From Bordetella parapertussis (GTDB lineage: Bacteria > Pseudomonadota > Gammaproteobacteria > Burkholderiales > Burkholderiaceae_B): a stretch of 64,000 bases of DNA. Positions 17,025 to 25,993 of the stretch are shown one piece after another. The notes beneath the pieces were generated by a model. That model was not told the origin of the DNA. It made no database searches and was given only the letters and a program-made list of their open reading frames with translations. The position numbers and the translations under genes are program-made. The stretch is taken from assembly GCA_945903445.1 (NCBI GenBank), contig CAMDNZ010000008.1, forward strand, positions 1 to 64,000, written 5' to 3'. How positions within the stretch are numbered: position 1 is the stretch's first letter; every line of letters begins with the position of its first letter.

Positions 17025-18437
17025 TTACAGGCTGTAGTACAGGTCGAACTCGACCGGATGCGGGGTCATGCGCAAGCGCGTGACTTCATCCATCTTGAGC
17101 GCGATGTAAGCGTCCAGCATGTCGTTGCTGAACACACCACCGCGCGTCAGGAACTCGCGATCGCTGTCCAAGGCACCCAAGGCTTCTTCCAGCGAAGCGC
17201 AGACGGTCGGGATCTTTGCATCCTCTTCGGGCGGCAGATCGTACAGATTCTTATCGGCGGGATCGCCCGGATGAATCTTGTTCTGCACACCGTCCAGACC
17301 GGCCATCATCAAGGCTGAGAAGGCCAGGTAGGGGTTGGCCAGAGGATCCGGGAAGCGCGCTTCGATACGGCGGCCCTTGGCGTTGCCGACGTAAGGAATA
17401 CGGATCGATGCCGAACGGTTGCGCGCCGAGTAAGCCAGCTTGACCGGTGCTTCAAAGTGCGGAACCAAACGCTTGTACGAGTTGGTGCCGGGGTTGGTGA
17501 TCGCGTTCAGGGCACGGGCGTGCTTGATGATACCGCCGATGTAGTACAACGCGAATTCCGACAGGCCGGCATAGCCGTTGCCTGCGAACAGGTTCTGGCC
17601 GTCTTTCCAGATCGACTGGTGAACGTGCATACCCGAACCGTTATCGCCAGCGATAGGCTTGGGCATGAACGTGGCGGTCTTGCCATAAGCGTGCGCCACG
17701 TTGTGGATCACGTACTTCATGATCTGGTTCCAGTCGGCGCGCTGCACCAGCGTGCTGAACTTGGTACCGATTTCGAGCTGGCCGGCACCGGCCACTTCAT
17801 GGTGGTGAACTTCGACGGGCACGCCCATTTGTTCGAGCAGAATGCTCATTTCCGAACGCAGGTCCTGGAACGAGTCGACCGGCGGCACTGGGAAGTAGCC
17901 CCCCTTTACGGCAGGACGATGGCCCATGTTGCCGCCTTCGAATTCCTGACCCGACGACCAGCTCGCCTCTTCCGACTTGATCTTGACAAAGGTACCCGAC
18001 ATGTCGGTGTTCCAGGTCACGCCGTCGAACACGAAGAATTCCGGCTCGGGACCGAAGTAGGCGGCGTCGCCCAGACCCGAGGACTTCAGGTAGGCTTCGG
18101 CGCGCTTGGCCAGCGAGCGGGGATCACGGTCATAGCCCTTCAGATCGGACGGCTCGACCACGTCGCACGTCACGATCATCGTGGCTTCTTCGCGAAACGG
18201 GTCCATCTGCGCCGTGCTCAAATCGGGGATCAACAGCATGTCCGAGGCTTCGATACCCTTCCAGCCGGGAATCGACGAACCGTCGAATGCTTGACCGGCT
18301 TCGAACTTGTCCTCGTCCACGCTTGAGCGAGGCACCGAAACGTGGTGCTCGCGGCCAGCCGTGTCGGTGAAACGGAAGTCGACGAATTTGACTTCCTGTT
18401 CATCGATCTGTTTAAGAATGTCTTTCGGGCTTGCCAT
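17025..18437 (-). CDS. glnA: Glutamine synthetase type I
   Basis: This 470-residue enzyme makes glutamine from glutamate, ammonia and ATP as a cytoplasmic dodecamer. The beta-grasp N-terminus (FVDFRFTDTAGREHHVSVP), the ATP-binding MPKPIAGDNGSGMH segment and the adenylylation site KNLYDLPPEE with Tyr at about residue 399 are visible, so it is the adenylylated GSI-beta form. The ATG at 18437 fits the family; an upstream ATG adds 25 foreign residues. It has a sigma-54 promoter and NtrC site upstream and leads the glnA-ntrB-ntrC operon. Confidence 0.97.
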   Translation of the reverse strand: MASPKDILKQIDEQEVKFVDFRFTDTAGREHHVSVPRSSVDEDKFEAGQAFDGSSIPGWKGIEASDMLLIPDLSTAQMDPFREEATMIVTCDVVEPSDLKGYDRDPRSLAKRAEAYLKSSGLGDAAYFGPEPEFFVFDGVTWNTDMSGTFVKIKSEEASWSSGQEFEGGNMGHRPAVKGGYFPVPPVDSFQDLRSEMSILLEQMGVPVEVHHHEVAGAGQLEIGTKFSTLVQRADWNQIMKYVIHNVAHAYGKTATFMPKPIAGDNGSGMHVHQSIWKDGQNLFAGNGYAGLSEFALYYIGGIIKHARALNAITNPGTNSYKRLVPHFEAPVKLAYSARNRSASIRIPYVGNAKGRRIEARFPDPLANPYLAFSALMMAGLDGVQNKIHPGDPADKNLYDLPPEEDAKIPTVCASLEEALGALDSDREFLTRGGVFSNDMLDAYIALKMDEVTRLRMTPHPVEFDLYYSL

Positions 18438-18495
18438 GTCATCTCCAGAGAAAAAAAGCCGAGGATCGTCGTCGCTCGGTTGGCGTATGAAAAAA

Positions 18496-18511
18496 AGCAA
18501 AAGCCATGCCA
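18496..18511 (-). promoter_or_regulatory. Sigma-54 promoter of glnA
   Basis: The minus strand reads TGGCATGGCTTTTGCT, an exact match to the -24/-12 consensus TGGCAYRNNNNTTGCW. It lies about 60 bases before the glnA ATG, and an NtrC site sits about 110 bases further upstream. Confidence 0.88.
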
Positions 18512-18604
18512 ACTTTGCGACCGGGAAATATCCAGCTATTCGCGCTTATTCTTTGCCAAGCGCCCCACGATGGGGCATTTCATGACGCATCATGCCCACT
18601 CGAT

Positions 18605-18621
18605 TGCACCACTATAGTGCA
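18605..18621 (-). promoter_or_regulatory. NtrC enhancer site upstream of glnA
   Basis: The minus strand reads TGCACTATAGTGGTGCA, the consensus NtrC dyad TGCACTA-N3-TGGTGCA. It lies between the hemW stop and the sigma-54 promoter at an enhancer-like distance. A second, weaker half-site (TGCAC) lies nearby. Confidence 0.85.
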
Positions 18622-18641
18622 TATCGAATGCACGCTAACTG

Positions 18642-19871
18642 TCACAGGAACATTTCCTGCAAGTCGTTTAAGAAACGCCACCCTAGCGGCGTCGCAGCCA
18701 GGCGGCGCGGATCGGCATCCAGCAAACCGCGTTCGACGGCTGCCTCCAATTGGTGCGCGATATGTGCCAAGGGCACACCGGTACGCTCGGTGAAATACGC
18801 AGTCGGCACACCCGCCTTCAAACGCAATGCATTCAACATGAATTCGAACGGTAGTTCGTCGGCGGCGACCACCGCGTCTGTCGCGATATGACCACCCGTC
18901 TGACCCAAAGCCAGAGTCATCCAGCGCTCGGGTTGACGAACCCGTGCCTGCCTGACGATACGGTCGCGAAATGACAGTTTGCCATGGGCACCGGGGCCAA
19001 TGCCCAGGTAATCGCCAAACTCCCAATAGTTCATGTTGTGACGGCTGCGCGCGCGCCCACGCGCGAACGCCGACACCTCGTAGCGCTCGAAGCCGGCATC
19101 CGCCATCTGCGCTTCGATCATCGATTGCATGCTGGCGCTGGTGTCGTTGTCCGGTAAATCTTCCGGCGGAAACTTCGCGAAGACGGTGTTGGGCTCCATC
19201 GTGAGGTGATAAAGCGAGACATGCTCGGTACCGAAGGACAGCGCCCGCCGAAAATCGCGCTCGCAGTCGGCCTGGTTCTGGCGCGGCAAGGCGAACATGA
19301 TGTCCAGATTAACTCGGGCCACTGCTGCCTGCGCCATCTCGATGGCCGCCACTGCCTGGGCCGAATCGTGAACGCGGCCGAGTCGACGCAACTGAACGTC
19401 GTCGAAACTTTGTACACCCAGCGATATGCGATTGACCCCGCTTGCAGCGTAGGCGGCGAAACGCCCTGCCTCGGCGGTACCGGGATTGGCCTCCAAAGTC
19501 ACCTCGGCATCGGGCCAAAGGTTCAGGTGTGCGCGCAGCATGGACAGCAACTCGTCGACCGCCGCGGCGGACAGCAAGCTGGGCGTGCCCCCACCGATGA
19601 ATACCGAGACAACCTGCCGCCCCCAGATCAAAGGCAGCGCCGATTGCAGATCGGCACGCAAAGCATCCAGATAGGCCCGCTCGGGCAAGACATCGGGCGC
19701 GGCGTGGGAGTTGAAATCGCAATACGGGCATTTGCGTACGCACCACGGCACGTGTACGTAAAGCGACAAAGGCGGCAAGCTATCGAGCAGCGAGCCACGA
19801 CTCGGCCCAAGTGCGGTCGAGCCCCCCGAGCTGCGGCTGCCCGCAGGGAAGATGGGAATGACGGTAGCCAT
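18642..19871 (-). CDS. hemW: Radical SAM protein HemW (heme chaperone family)
   Basis: This 409-residue member of the HemN-like radical SAM family is long mis-named oxygen-independent coproporphyrinogen oxidase. The cluster motif is CVRKCPYC (CX3CX2C) near residue 43, followed by FIGGGTPS and NLDIMFALP. It lacks the extra N-terminal residues of true HemN, so a role as heme chaperone is favoured. About 35 residues before the conserved LSLYVHVPWC are variable, so the exact start is less certain. It follows rdgB by 12 bases, the usual pairing in Burkholderiales. Confidence 0.92.
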   Translation of the reverse strand: MATVIPIFPAGSRSSGGSTALGPSRGSLLDSLPPLSLYVHVPWCVRKCPYCDFNSHAAPDVLPERAYLDALRADLQSALPLIWGRQVVSVFIGGGTPSLLSAAAVDELLSMLRAHLNLWPDAEVTLEANPGTAEAGRFAAYAASGVNRISLGVQSFDDVQLRRLGRVHDSAQAVAAIEMAQAAVARVNLDIMFALPRQNQADCERDFRRALSFGTEHVSLYHLTMEPNTVFAKFPPEDLPDNDTSASMQSMIEAQMADAGFERYEVSAFARGRARSRHNMNYWEFGDYLGIGPGAHGKLSFRDRIVRQARVRQPERWMTLALGQTGGHIATDAVVAADELPFEFMLNALRLKAGVPTAYFTERTGVPLAHIAHQLEAAVERGLLDADPRRLAATPLGWRFLNDLQEMFL

Positions 19872-19883
19872 GAAAATGTGCCG

Positions 19884-20510
19884 TCAAGCTCGACGGGTGT
19901 CCAAGCCACCCAGCAGCTGGCTGAGCGCTTGAGCACGATGGCTGACTTGGTTCTTGCGGCTGACCGGCAATTCGGCAGCGGTCATGCCAAGATCGGGCAA
20001 GTAGAGGTGGCCGTCGTAGCCAAAGCCGTTGTTGCCGCGTGCCACATCGATGATTTCCCCATGCCACACGCCCTCCCCCACGACCGGCTGCGGGTCGTCG
20101 GCGCGCGCCACCAGCACCAGCAAGGCGACGTATCGCGCTCGCCGGTCGGCCACGCCTTTTAACTTTTGCACCAGCAAGGCGTTGTTGGCCGCATCGGATT
20201 TTTCACCCCCTGCCTGCGCGGCGAAGCGTGCCGACAGCACGCCGGGCGCATCGTCCAATGCGCTCACACAGAGGCCGGAATCGTCGGCCAATGCAGGCAA
20301 ACCCGTAATGGCGCTGGCGTGGCGCGCCTTGGCCAGCGCGTTTTCCAGAAACGTGACGTGGGGTTCGGGTGCTTCAGGCACACCCAGCTCGCCTTGCGGA
20401 ACGAGCTGAATGCCCAGGGGTTCGAATAGCGCCGAAAACTCCCGTAGCTTGCCGGGATTGTTGGACGCCAGCACGATGCGGGTCGGACGGAAATTGGAAT
20501 GTGCAGTCAT
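19884..20510 (-). CDS. rdgB: Non-canonical purine NTP pyrophosphatase RdgB/HAM1
   Basis: This 208-residue enzyme hydrolyses ITP, dITP and XTP to the monophosphates and keeps them out of DNA. Family motifs are IVLASNNPGKLREF near the start, ALADDSGLCVSALDDAPGV in the middle, and GNNGFGYDGHLYLPDLG toward the C-terminus. The ATG at 20510 is chosen from the conserved start; the upstream open frame is inside dadA. It is translationally close to hemW. Confidence 0.95.
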   Translation of the reverse strand: MTAHSNFRPTRIVLASNNPGKLREFSALFEPLGIQLVPQGELGVPEAPEPHVTFLENALAKARHASAITGLPALADDSGLCVSALDDAPGVLSARFAAQAGGEKSDAANNALLVQKLKGVADRRARYVALLVLVARADDPQPVVGEGVWHGEIIDVARGNNGFGYDGHLYLPDLGMTAAELPVSRKNQVSHRAQALSQLLGGLDTRRA

Positions 20511-20542
20511 ATCGACATTATAAAGACTGCCCTGCTTTCGAC

Positions 20543-21847
20543 TTAGCCGTGCTGCCCAGCCGCAAGCGCCACACGCCGAGCGATCCCGCCTTCGGTGTAC
20601 CGCGACAAGGACAGATCGTCGCTGCGAATTGCCGTGCGACGACCGAACATCAGATCGGCCAGCAACTGGCTGGAGCCGCAAGACATCGTCCAGCCAAGCG
20701 TGCCATGGCCCGTGTTCAGGTAGAGGTTGTCCAGACGCGTCGCGCCCACGATAGGCGTGCTGTCTGGCGTCATCGGCCGCAGGCCGGTCCAAAACGTCGC
20801 AGCCGGCACGTCGCCGCCACCGGGAAACAACGAGGTCAAGACTTTTTCCAAGGTGGCGCGACGCTGCGGGTTCAAACGCAGATCGTAGCCGCTGAGTTCG
20901 GCCATGCCGCCCACACGGATCCGATTGTCGAAACGGGTGACGGCGACTTTATAGGTTTCGTCGAGGATGGTCGATTCAGGGGCACGGGCGGGATCGACGA
21001 TCGGGATGGTGAGCGAATAGCCCTTTACCGGATACACCGGCAGATCGAGCCCGCTCGCGCTGAGGAAGGGACGCGAATAGCTGCCGAACGCCAACACGTA
21101 TTGATCGGCCTCCAGCTGTTCGCCATTGGCCAGTTGCACACCCCGCACGCGGCGGCCATCGGACGCAAGACCCGCGACATCCTGACCGAAACGGAACCGA
21201 ACGCCCAGACCGCGCGCATGTTCGGCCAGCTTGGTCGTGAACATCTGGCAATCGCCGGTTTCGTCGTTCGGCAAGCGCAAGCCACCGGTTAACGTATCGC
21301 GTACCCGCCCCAGAGCAGGCTCGGCACGTTCGAGTTCGTCCCGGCCCAATAATTCGTAAGGCACGCCGACCGATTCCAGCACGGCGATATCGCGCCTTGC
21401 GGCTTCGAACTGCTGCGAGTCGCGGAACAATTGGAGCGTGCCGCCGGTGCGGTGCTCGTATCGAATACCCGTCTCGTCGCGCAGACCACGCAGACAATCA
21501 CGGCTGTACTCGGCCAGCCGCAGCATGCGCTCTTTGTTGATGCCATAGCGTTCGGCCGAACAGTTACGCAACATGGCCGCCATCCAACGCAGCTGATAGA
21601 GGCTACCGTCGGAGCGAATGGCCAATGGCGCATGTTTTTTGAACATCCACTTCAGCGCCTTCAGGGGAATGCCCGGCGCGGCCCACGGCGTGGAGTAGCC
21701 CGGCGACACCTGACCGGCATTAGCGAAACTGGTTTCCAAGGCAGCACCCGGCTGACGATCGACTACGGTCACTTGCGCACCGGCGCGAGCCAAATAATAG
21801 GCGGTGGTGATGCCGATCACTCCGGCACCCAAAACGACGACGCGCAT
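20543..21847 (-). CDS. dadA: D-amino acid dehydrogenase small subunit DadA
   Basis: This 434-residue FAD enzyme oxidises D-alanine and other D-amino acids to keto acids at the inner membrane. The dinucleotide-binding motif VLGAGVIGITTAYYLA opens the protein, followed by SFANAGQVSPGYSTPWAAPG, a DadA signature, and the C-terminal NTGHGTLGWTMSCGSS. A GAGGGG ribosome site supports the ATG at 21847. It is divergent from an Lrp-family regulator, the classic dadA-dadR arrangement. No alanine racemase gene follows. Confidence 0.93.
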   Translation of the reverse strand: MRVVVLGAGVIGITTAYYLARAGAQVTVVDRQPGAALETSFANAGQVSPGYSTPWAAPGIPLKALKWMFKKHAPLAIRSDGSLYQLRWMAAMLRNCSAERYGINKERMLRLAEYSRDCLRGLRDETGIRYEHRTGGTLQLFRDSQQFEAARRDIAVLESVGVPYELLGRDELERAEPALGRVRDTLTGGLRLPNDETGDCQMFTTKLAEHARGLGVRFRFGQDVAGLASDGRRVRGVQLANGEQLEADQYVLAFGSYSRPFLSASGLDLPVYPVKGYSLTIPIVDPARAPESTILDETYKVAVTRFDNRIRVGGMAELSGYDLRLNPQRRATLEKVLTSLFPGGGDVPAATFWTGLRPMTPDSTPIVGATRLDNLYLNTGHGTLGWTMSCGSSQLLADLMFGRRTAIRSDDLSLSRYTEGGIARRVALAAGQHG

Positions 21848-21904
21848 GATTCCCCTCGATATTGCGAAGCTGCAACGAATAGGCATAGTCTATCGACGGA
21901 TCTG

Positions 21905-21919
21905 CAGTGTTTTTCACTG
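21905..21919. promoter_or_regulatory. Small dyad in the dadA/Lrp divergent region
   Basis: CAGTG-TTTTT-CACTG forms a perfect five-base inverted repeat in the 155-bp gap between the divergent dadA and Lrp genes. Its location suits a shared operator for the Lrp regulator, but the arms are short and the assignment is speculative. Confidence 0.3.
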
Positions 21920-22002
21920 TTTTAAACGATATCCAGGTAACATTTAATGGACTTCCTAGCCGCGATCGCGCCGCCTGGTCAATATTTCACCGGAGCGCCA
22001 CT

Positions 22003-22470
22003 ATGCGTCAATTGGATCGACTAGATCGCCAGATTTTGAACATCCTGCAGAACGACGGTCGCATCGCCATGACCGAACTGGCCGATCGCGTACACCTCTC
22101 GCCCACACCGTGCTCCGACCGAGTCAAGCGGATGGAACGCGACGGCGTCATCCTGGGCTATCACGCCAGAGTGAATCCACATGCGGTCGGTCGCAATCTA
22201 TTAGTATTTTTGGAAATCAAATTATCAGCCAAATCCGGCGATGTATTCGATCGAGTGAAAGAAGCGCTGCGGGTCGTGCCCGAAGTGTTGGAATGTCACT
22301 TGGTTTCGGGTGAATTCGATTATCTGGTCAAAGCACGTCTGTCGGAAATGAACGCTTACCGGCGCTTACTGGGTGACATTCTCAAACGGCTGCCTGCAGC
22401 GGCCTCTTCTCACAGCTATGTCGTCATGGAAGAAGTCAAAGAAAGCACGTTTCTAGACATGGTGGACTGA
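22003..22470 (+). CDS. Lrp/AsnC family transcriptional regulator (DadR-like)
   Basis: This 155-residue regulator has an N-terminal helix-turn-helix (LDRLDRQILNILQNDGRIAMTEL) and a C-terminal RAM ligand domain with VSGEFDYLVKARLSEM. It is divergent from dadA, so it probably controls D-alanine catabolism in response to alanine or leucine. The ATG at 22003 gives the family-standard MRQLDRLD start; the open frame upstream is not Lrp-like. Confidence 0.93.
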   Translation: MRQLDRLDRQILNILQNDGRIAMTELADRVHLSPTPCSDRVKRMERDGVILGYHARVNPHAVGRNLLVFLEIKLSAKSGDVFDRVKEALRVVPEVLECHLVSGEFDYLVKARLSEMNAYRRLLGDILKRLPAAASSHSYVVMEEVKESTFLDMVD

Positions 22471-22642
22471 CAGACTACGAGTGAAAACCACTTAGCTGCG
22501 TGTGTTCACAGCGCCCCACACCAGCCAAATGTGTAACGAATTCGATCTCACGCCATGTAATAATCGCGCGTCCCGACTTGGCCTCAAGTCGCCGCATGCC
22601 GCCTTGGGCCTGCCCTACTCTCGCAAGACCCGACCGTTTTTC

Positions 22643-23962
22643 ATGACCACACTCTCGTATCACTTGGATCGAACGACTCAGACCATGGCGCTCACATTGG
22701 CCATCGTCACGCCCACCTTGGCATTCTATCTGCCTGGGTGGAGCAGTCTAGTGCTCTATACGCTCGTACTATTGAGCGCAATCTCGTTTACTGCCAGCCG
22801 CGGGGCGATGCCCGCAGGCACCACCCCGCGGCGTTACTGGTGGCCGCTATTGGCTGCGGGTGTGCTGTTCGTCGCCGTCACCCTGATCGCCCAAGCGACT
22901 CACGGAAGCTGGCACTCATCCAGTTTCGAAAAAAGCATGCGCACGGTGTGCCTGCTACCTGTGGTACTGCTCTACAGCAAGATCCCCGTCGAGCGCTTGA
23001 AACAGATTCAATGGGGCTTTATTGCGGCCACTTGGGCCGGAGCCTGGGCGCTCGTTTTTCCGAAGGCTACGTTCTCGCCAACGGGCGATGCACCGGCCCG
23101 CCCCGACACTCTTGCCTACACGCTCTACAACACCATCGGCTTCGCCAATATGATGATGCTGTTCGCGTCGTTCACCGTGGCGTCGCTGTTCTGGCATCTG
23201 ACCCGATATCGCCGTCTGGAAACAGCACTGAAGCTAGTCACTGCCGGCCTGGGCTACTACGCCATGCTGCTGTCGCAAACCCGTACCAGCCTGCTCGCCA
23301 TTCCCGTGTTCCTGGTGATCGCGCTATTGGTGAGTCCGCGTTTATCGCGCCGTACTGCCCTGTTTTTCGTGAGTACAGTCATCGTCGTGCTGACCGTCTT
23401 GAGTACCTCCAGCATCGTGCGCGAACGCACCGACGAAGCATGGCGCGAGGCAGTCGAGTGCAGCCACAATCCGAACACGGATACGTCCATCTGCATCCGC
23501 TTCCAATTGCTGCGCGCCGCTGGCACGATGTTCAGCGAAAACCCTTGGTTCGGCGCGGGCGATGGCAAACTGTTCGACCAGAACATGCAAGCGCTGGCGG
23601 ATCGTGGCGTGATTTCGCCGGTAGTCGCCGAAGGTTGGGGTGAGACGCACAACGATATCAGCTACGTCGCGGCCACCTACGGAATCTTCGGACTGGTGCC
23701 TTTCCTGCTGGTGCTGTTCGCCATTCCGGCGTTTTATCTCGCGGCTCACGTGCGACGCGGACCGCGCGCCTGTTGCCGGACGGCAGCCGCCATGGGATTG
23801 CTGCTGGTACTGGGGTTTTTATCCTTCGGGCTTACCGAGATGATGTTCCGCACCATGCGAACCCTGTCTTCTTATCTGTTGTTCGTGGCGCTGTTTTTAG
23901 CGCTCTCCAGTCCGCGAACAGGTGAAACAACTGCACGCATCAGCCGAGAGCCGCGCGCATGA
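22643..23962 (+). CDS. O-antigen ligase family protein (WaaL-like)
   Basis: This 439-residue polytopic membrane protein has about ten hydrophobic segments and a long periplasmic loop (about residues 260-340) containing FSENPWFGAGDGKLF and the conserved His of the Wzy_C domain (WGETHNDISYVAATYGIFG). WaaL enzymes join O-antigen or other glycans to lipid A-core in the periplasm. The ATG at 23959 of the next gene overlaps its stop. The exact glycan is unknown. Membrane topology is read by eye. Confidence 0.85.
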   Translation: MTTLSYHLDRTTQTMALTLAIVTPTLAFYLPGWSSLVLYTLVLLSAISFTASRGAMPAGTTPRRYWWPLLAAGVLFVAVTLIAQATHGSWHSSSFEKSMRTVCLLPVVLLYSKIPVERLKQIQWGFIAATWAGAWALVFPKATFSPTGDAPARPDTLAYTLYNTIGFANMMMLFASFTVASLFWHLTRYRRLETALKLVTAGLGYYAMLLSQTRTSLLAIPVFLVIALLVSPRLSRRTALFFVSTVIVVLTVLSTSSIVRERTDEAWREAVECSHNPNTDTSICIRFQLLRAAGTMFSENPWFGAGDGKLFDQNMQALADRGVISPVVAEGWGETHNDISYVAATYGIFGLVPFLLVLFAIPAFYLAAHVRRGPRACCRTAAAMGLLLVLGFLSFGLTEMMFRTMRTLSSYLLFVALFLALSSPRTGETTARISREPRA

Positions 23963-24665
23963 AGTCACCGGCCTCTCACGCGACGAGCGCACAGCTGCCG
24001 TGCTTCGTCATCAACTTGGCGACTGCCCACGACCGCCGTGCGGCCATGACGACCCGGTTGACCGAGCAAGGTCTGAGCGCCATCATGGTTCGCTCAAACC
24101 GACCGAAATCGCTTGCGTCGCCAGTCACTTACAGATTTATCGCCGCATGGTGGCCGAACGGATTGCGGTTGCGGTCGTACTGGAAGACGATGTCATTCTG
24201 GCCGATGACGCCCCCGCGCTGCTGCGCATCGGTGGTCCGAACGCCATCGCCGCAAGCCTTTATTCCGATGAGGCCGCGGTGGTATTAATGACCCATGTCA
24301 AACGAGGCTGGCGCTTCGGGTCGAGGTCCGCAGGCGCGCGCCGCGTGGTACCCATTGCCGGTCAGGCTTGGTTGACGAGCGGCTATGTGTTGACCTTGGC
24401 CGCCGCCGAACGCTTGTGCAAAACGCATTCGCCCATTTGGATGGCGGCCGACAACTGGGATCTGATCCGTCGCGATACCGGCATTCGTCTGCTGGCCGTA
24501 TCCCCGCCTTGCGCCTGGGAGGCACCTCAAGCGCAACAATCCAGCATCGCATTCGGCGCTCGACGCGCAATCCCGGCGCGCACGCCCCTGCAACGCCTGC
24601 TTGCGTCCTGGCATCGCAATGTCATGCGCCCGTTATTGACCAGGCGCTTGCCCGAGAAGGATTGA
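23959..24665 (+). pseudogene. Frameshifted family 25 glycosyltransferase (LPS biosynthesis)
   Basis: The start frame (ATG 23959, overlapping the waaL-like stop by four bases) encodes the family 25 N-terminus PCFVINLATAHDRRAAM up to about 24085. The rest of the enzyme, from LKPTEIACVASHLQIYRRMV through VVLEDDVIL and the C-terminal DNWDLIRR, lies one frame over (about 24095-24665). Compared with typical members, about 30 residues between these blocks are also missing. So the gene has a small deletion plus frameshift and cannot make an intact enzyme as written. The rest is well preserved, which suggests recent loss or a sequence error. Confidence 0.75.
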
Positions 24666-24669
24666 GATC

Positions 24670-25500
24670 ATGGCCATTCCCGATATTCGCCCCGGACAAT
24701 CGATCGAACTACTGAAAGCGCTGCATATTCTGACGCGCGAAGGCAAACTCAACCAAGATAGCCGACGCAAGTTAAAGCAGGTCTATCACCTGTTTCAGTT
24801 CATCGAACCGCTGATGCAAGAGGCGGCAGATGCCAATGGTGGATCGTTCACGCTTGCGGATCACGGCGCTGGAAAATCCTATTTGGGGTTCATTCTGTAC
24901 GACTTGTTCGTCAAGGCGCGCTGCAGCCAGGATCATATCTTCGGTATCGAAACCCGTGCCGACCTGGTGACACGCTCCGAGGCTCTGGCCCGCGATCTGG
25001 GCTTCGAGCGGATGTCGTTTCTCAATCTGTCGGTTGCCGAAGCGATCGACGCCCCCACTTTACCAGCCAAGATCGATGTGGTGACGGCCTTGCACGCCTG
25101 CAACACCGCCACCGATGACGCCATCCGTTTTGCGCTAGCAAAACAAGCCCGGTACATCGTGCTGGTACCGTGCTGCCAAGCCGAGGTAGCCGCGGTGCTG
25201 CGCAAGAACAAGGGTCCGGAAATGGCCATGAACGCGTTGAGCGAACTGTGGCGTCGGCCTTTGCACACGCGCGAGTTTGGCAGCCAGATCACCAACGTAT
25301 TGCGCGGCTTGCAACTCGAGTCTTTTGGCTATCAGGTGACCGTCACCGAGCTGGTCGGCTGGGAGCACTCGATGAAGAACGAGCTGATTATCGCCCAACA
25401 GAAAAACCTGCCGCGAGCTCGCGCCGCCGCTCGGGTCGCCGACATCTTGCAAACCTTGGGACTAGAGGAAATGAAAGAACGTTTCGCCACCGGCGCTTGA
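24670..25500 (+). CDS. SAM-dependent methyltransferase (Methyltransf_32-like)
   Basis: This 276-residue protein has a class I methyltransferase fold. Motif I is LADHGAGKSYLGFILYD near residue 59, the acidic SAM-ribose loop is GIETRADL, and the motif IV region is VVTALHACNTATDDAI with LVPCCQAEV. These features match the Methyltransf_32 group, whose substrates are mostly unknown. It begins five bases after the broken glycosyltransferase and may be co-transcribed with it. There is no evidence that it acts on LPS. Confidence 0.8.
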   Translation: MAIPDIRPGQSIELLKALHILTREGKLNQDSRRKLKQVYHLFQFIEPLMQEAADANGGSFTLADHGAGKSYLGFILYDLFVKARCSQDHIFGIETRADLVTRSEALARDLGFERMSFLNLSVAEAIDAPTLPAKIDVVTALHACNTATDDAIRFALAKQARYIVLVPCCQAEVAAVLRKNKGPEMAMNALSELWRRPLHTREFGSQITNVLRGLQLESFGYQVTVTELVGWEHSMKNELIIAQQKNLPRARAAARVADILQTLGLEEMKERFATGA

Positions 25501-25561
25501 GGCCACCAAGTACAACGCGGCTTGTGGCATGATCGTCCCGGACGTGTGATGGAGAAACGCA

Positions 25562-25993
25562 ATGGCATTACCCGCAGTCGTGCTCAAACTGGCATGGAAG
25601 TTTCTTAGTCCGGCCGTGACCGCACTGGCATTGAAGCTGGGCGAGGAGGGTTTTCAGGCGTTGCGCACCATGCTGAAAACCAAGCAATCGGAGCGCCGCG
25701 CACAAGCTCAACAAAAAGCGCAGGAGGCCGTCGCGCGCGCGGCTCGGGCCAGCACGGCCGGCGAAGCGGCGGCGCTCAATGCCCAGGCACAAGTCTGGCG
25801 CGAAGTGGCCGAACAATACGCTCAGGACAATAAAGCCTTACAAGCAGAGTTGGACGTATTGAAGGCCGAGTTGGCGTCCCGCGGCCGGCAAGAAGCGCAG
25901 GCGCTACCGGCCCTGATCTCGGGCGGCCATTCTCAGCCGTCGCCAAGCGCGCCACGCCAACAGCCCGAGCCACAGATCCGCGACAAGCAATAA
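25562..25993 (+). CDS. Small coiled-coil protein of unknown function
   Basis: This 143-residue protein has a hydrophobic/amphipathic start (about residues 1-30), a long Ala/Gln/Glu-rich helix (about 40-110, predicted coiled coil) and a Pro/Gln tail. I do not recognise a family. A GGAGAAAC ribosome site precedes the ATG at 25562. Its last 90 bases overlap, tail to tail, the end of the DUF3999-like gene on the other strand, an unusual overlap for this genome. Codon-position GC looks like its neighbours, so it appears to be a real gene. Confidence 0.6.
   Translation: MALPAVVLKLAWKFLSPAVTALALKLGEEGFQALRTMLKTKQSERRAQAQQKAQEAVARAARASTAGEAAALNAQAQVWREVAEQYAQDNKALQAELDVLKAELASRGRQEAQALPALISGGHSQPSPSAPRQQPEPQIRDKQ

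Noticed and set aside
17457..18326. 289-codon plus-strand frame inside glnA
   Set aside because: Antisense shadow of glnA with no recognisable motif.
18562..18576. GCCCC/GGGGC hairpin upstream of glnA as a hemW terminator
   Set aside because: Only five-base arms and no T-run on the minus strand; it lies between the NtrC site and promoter and may be incidental.
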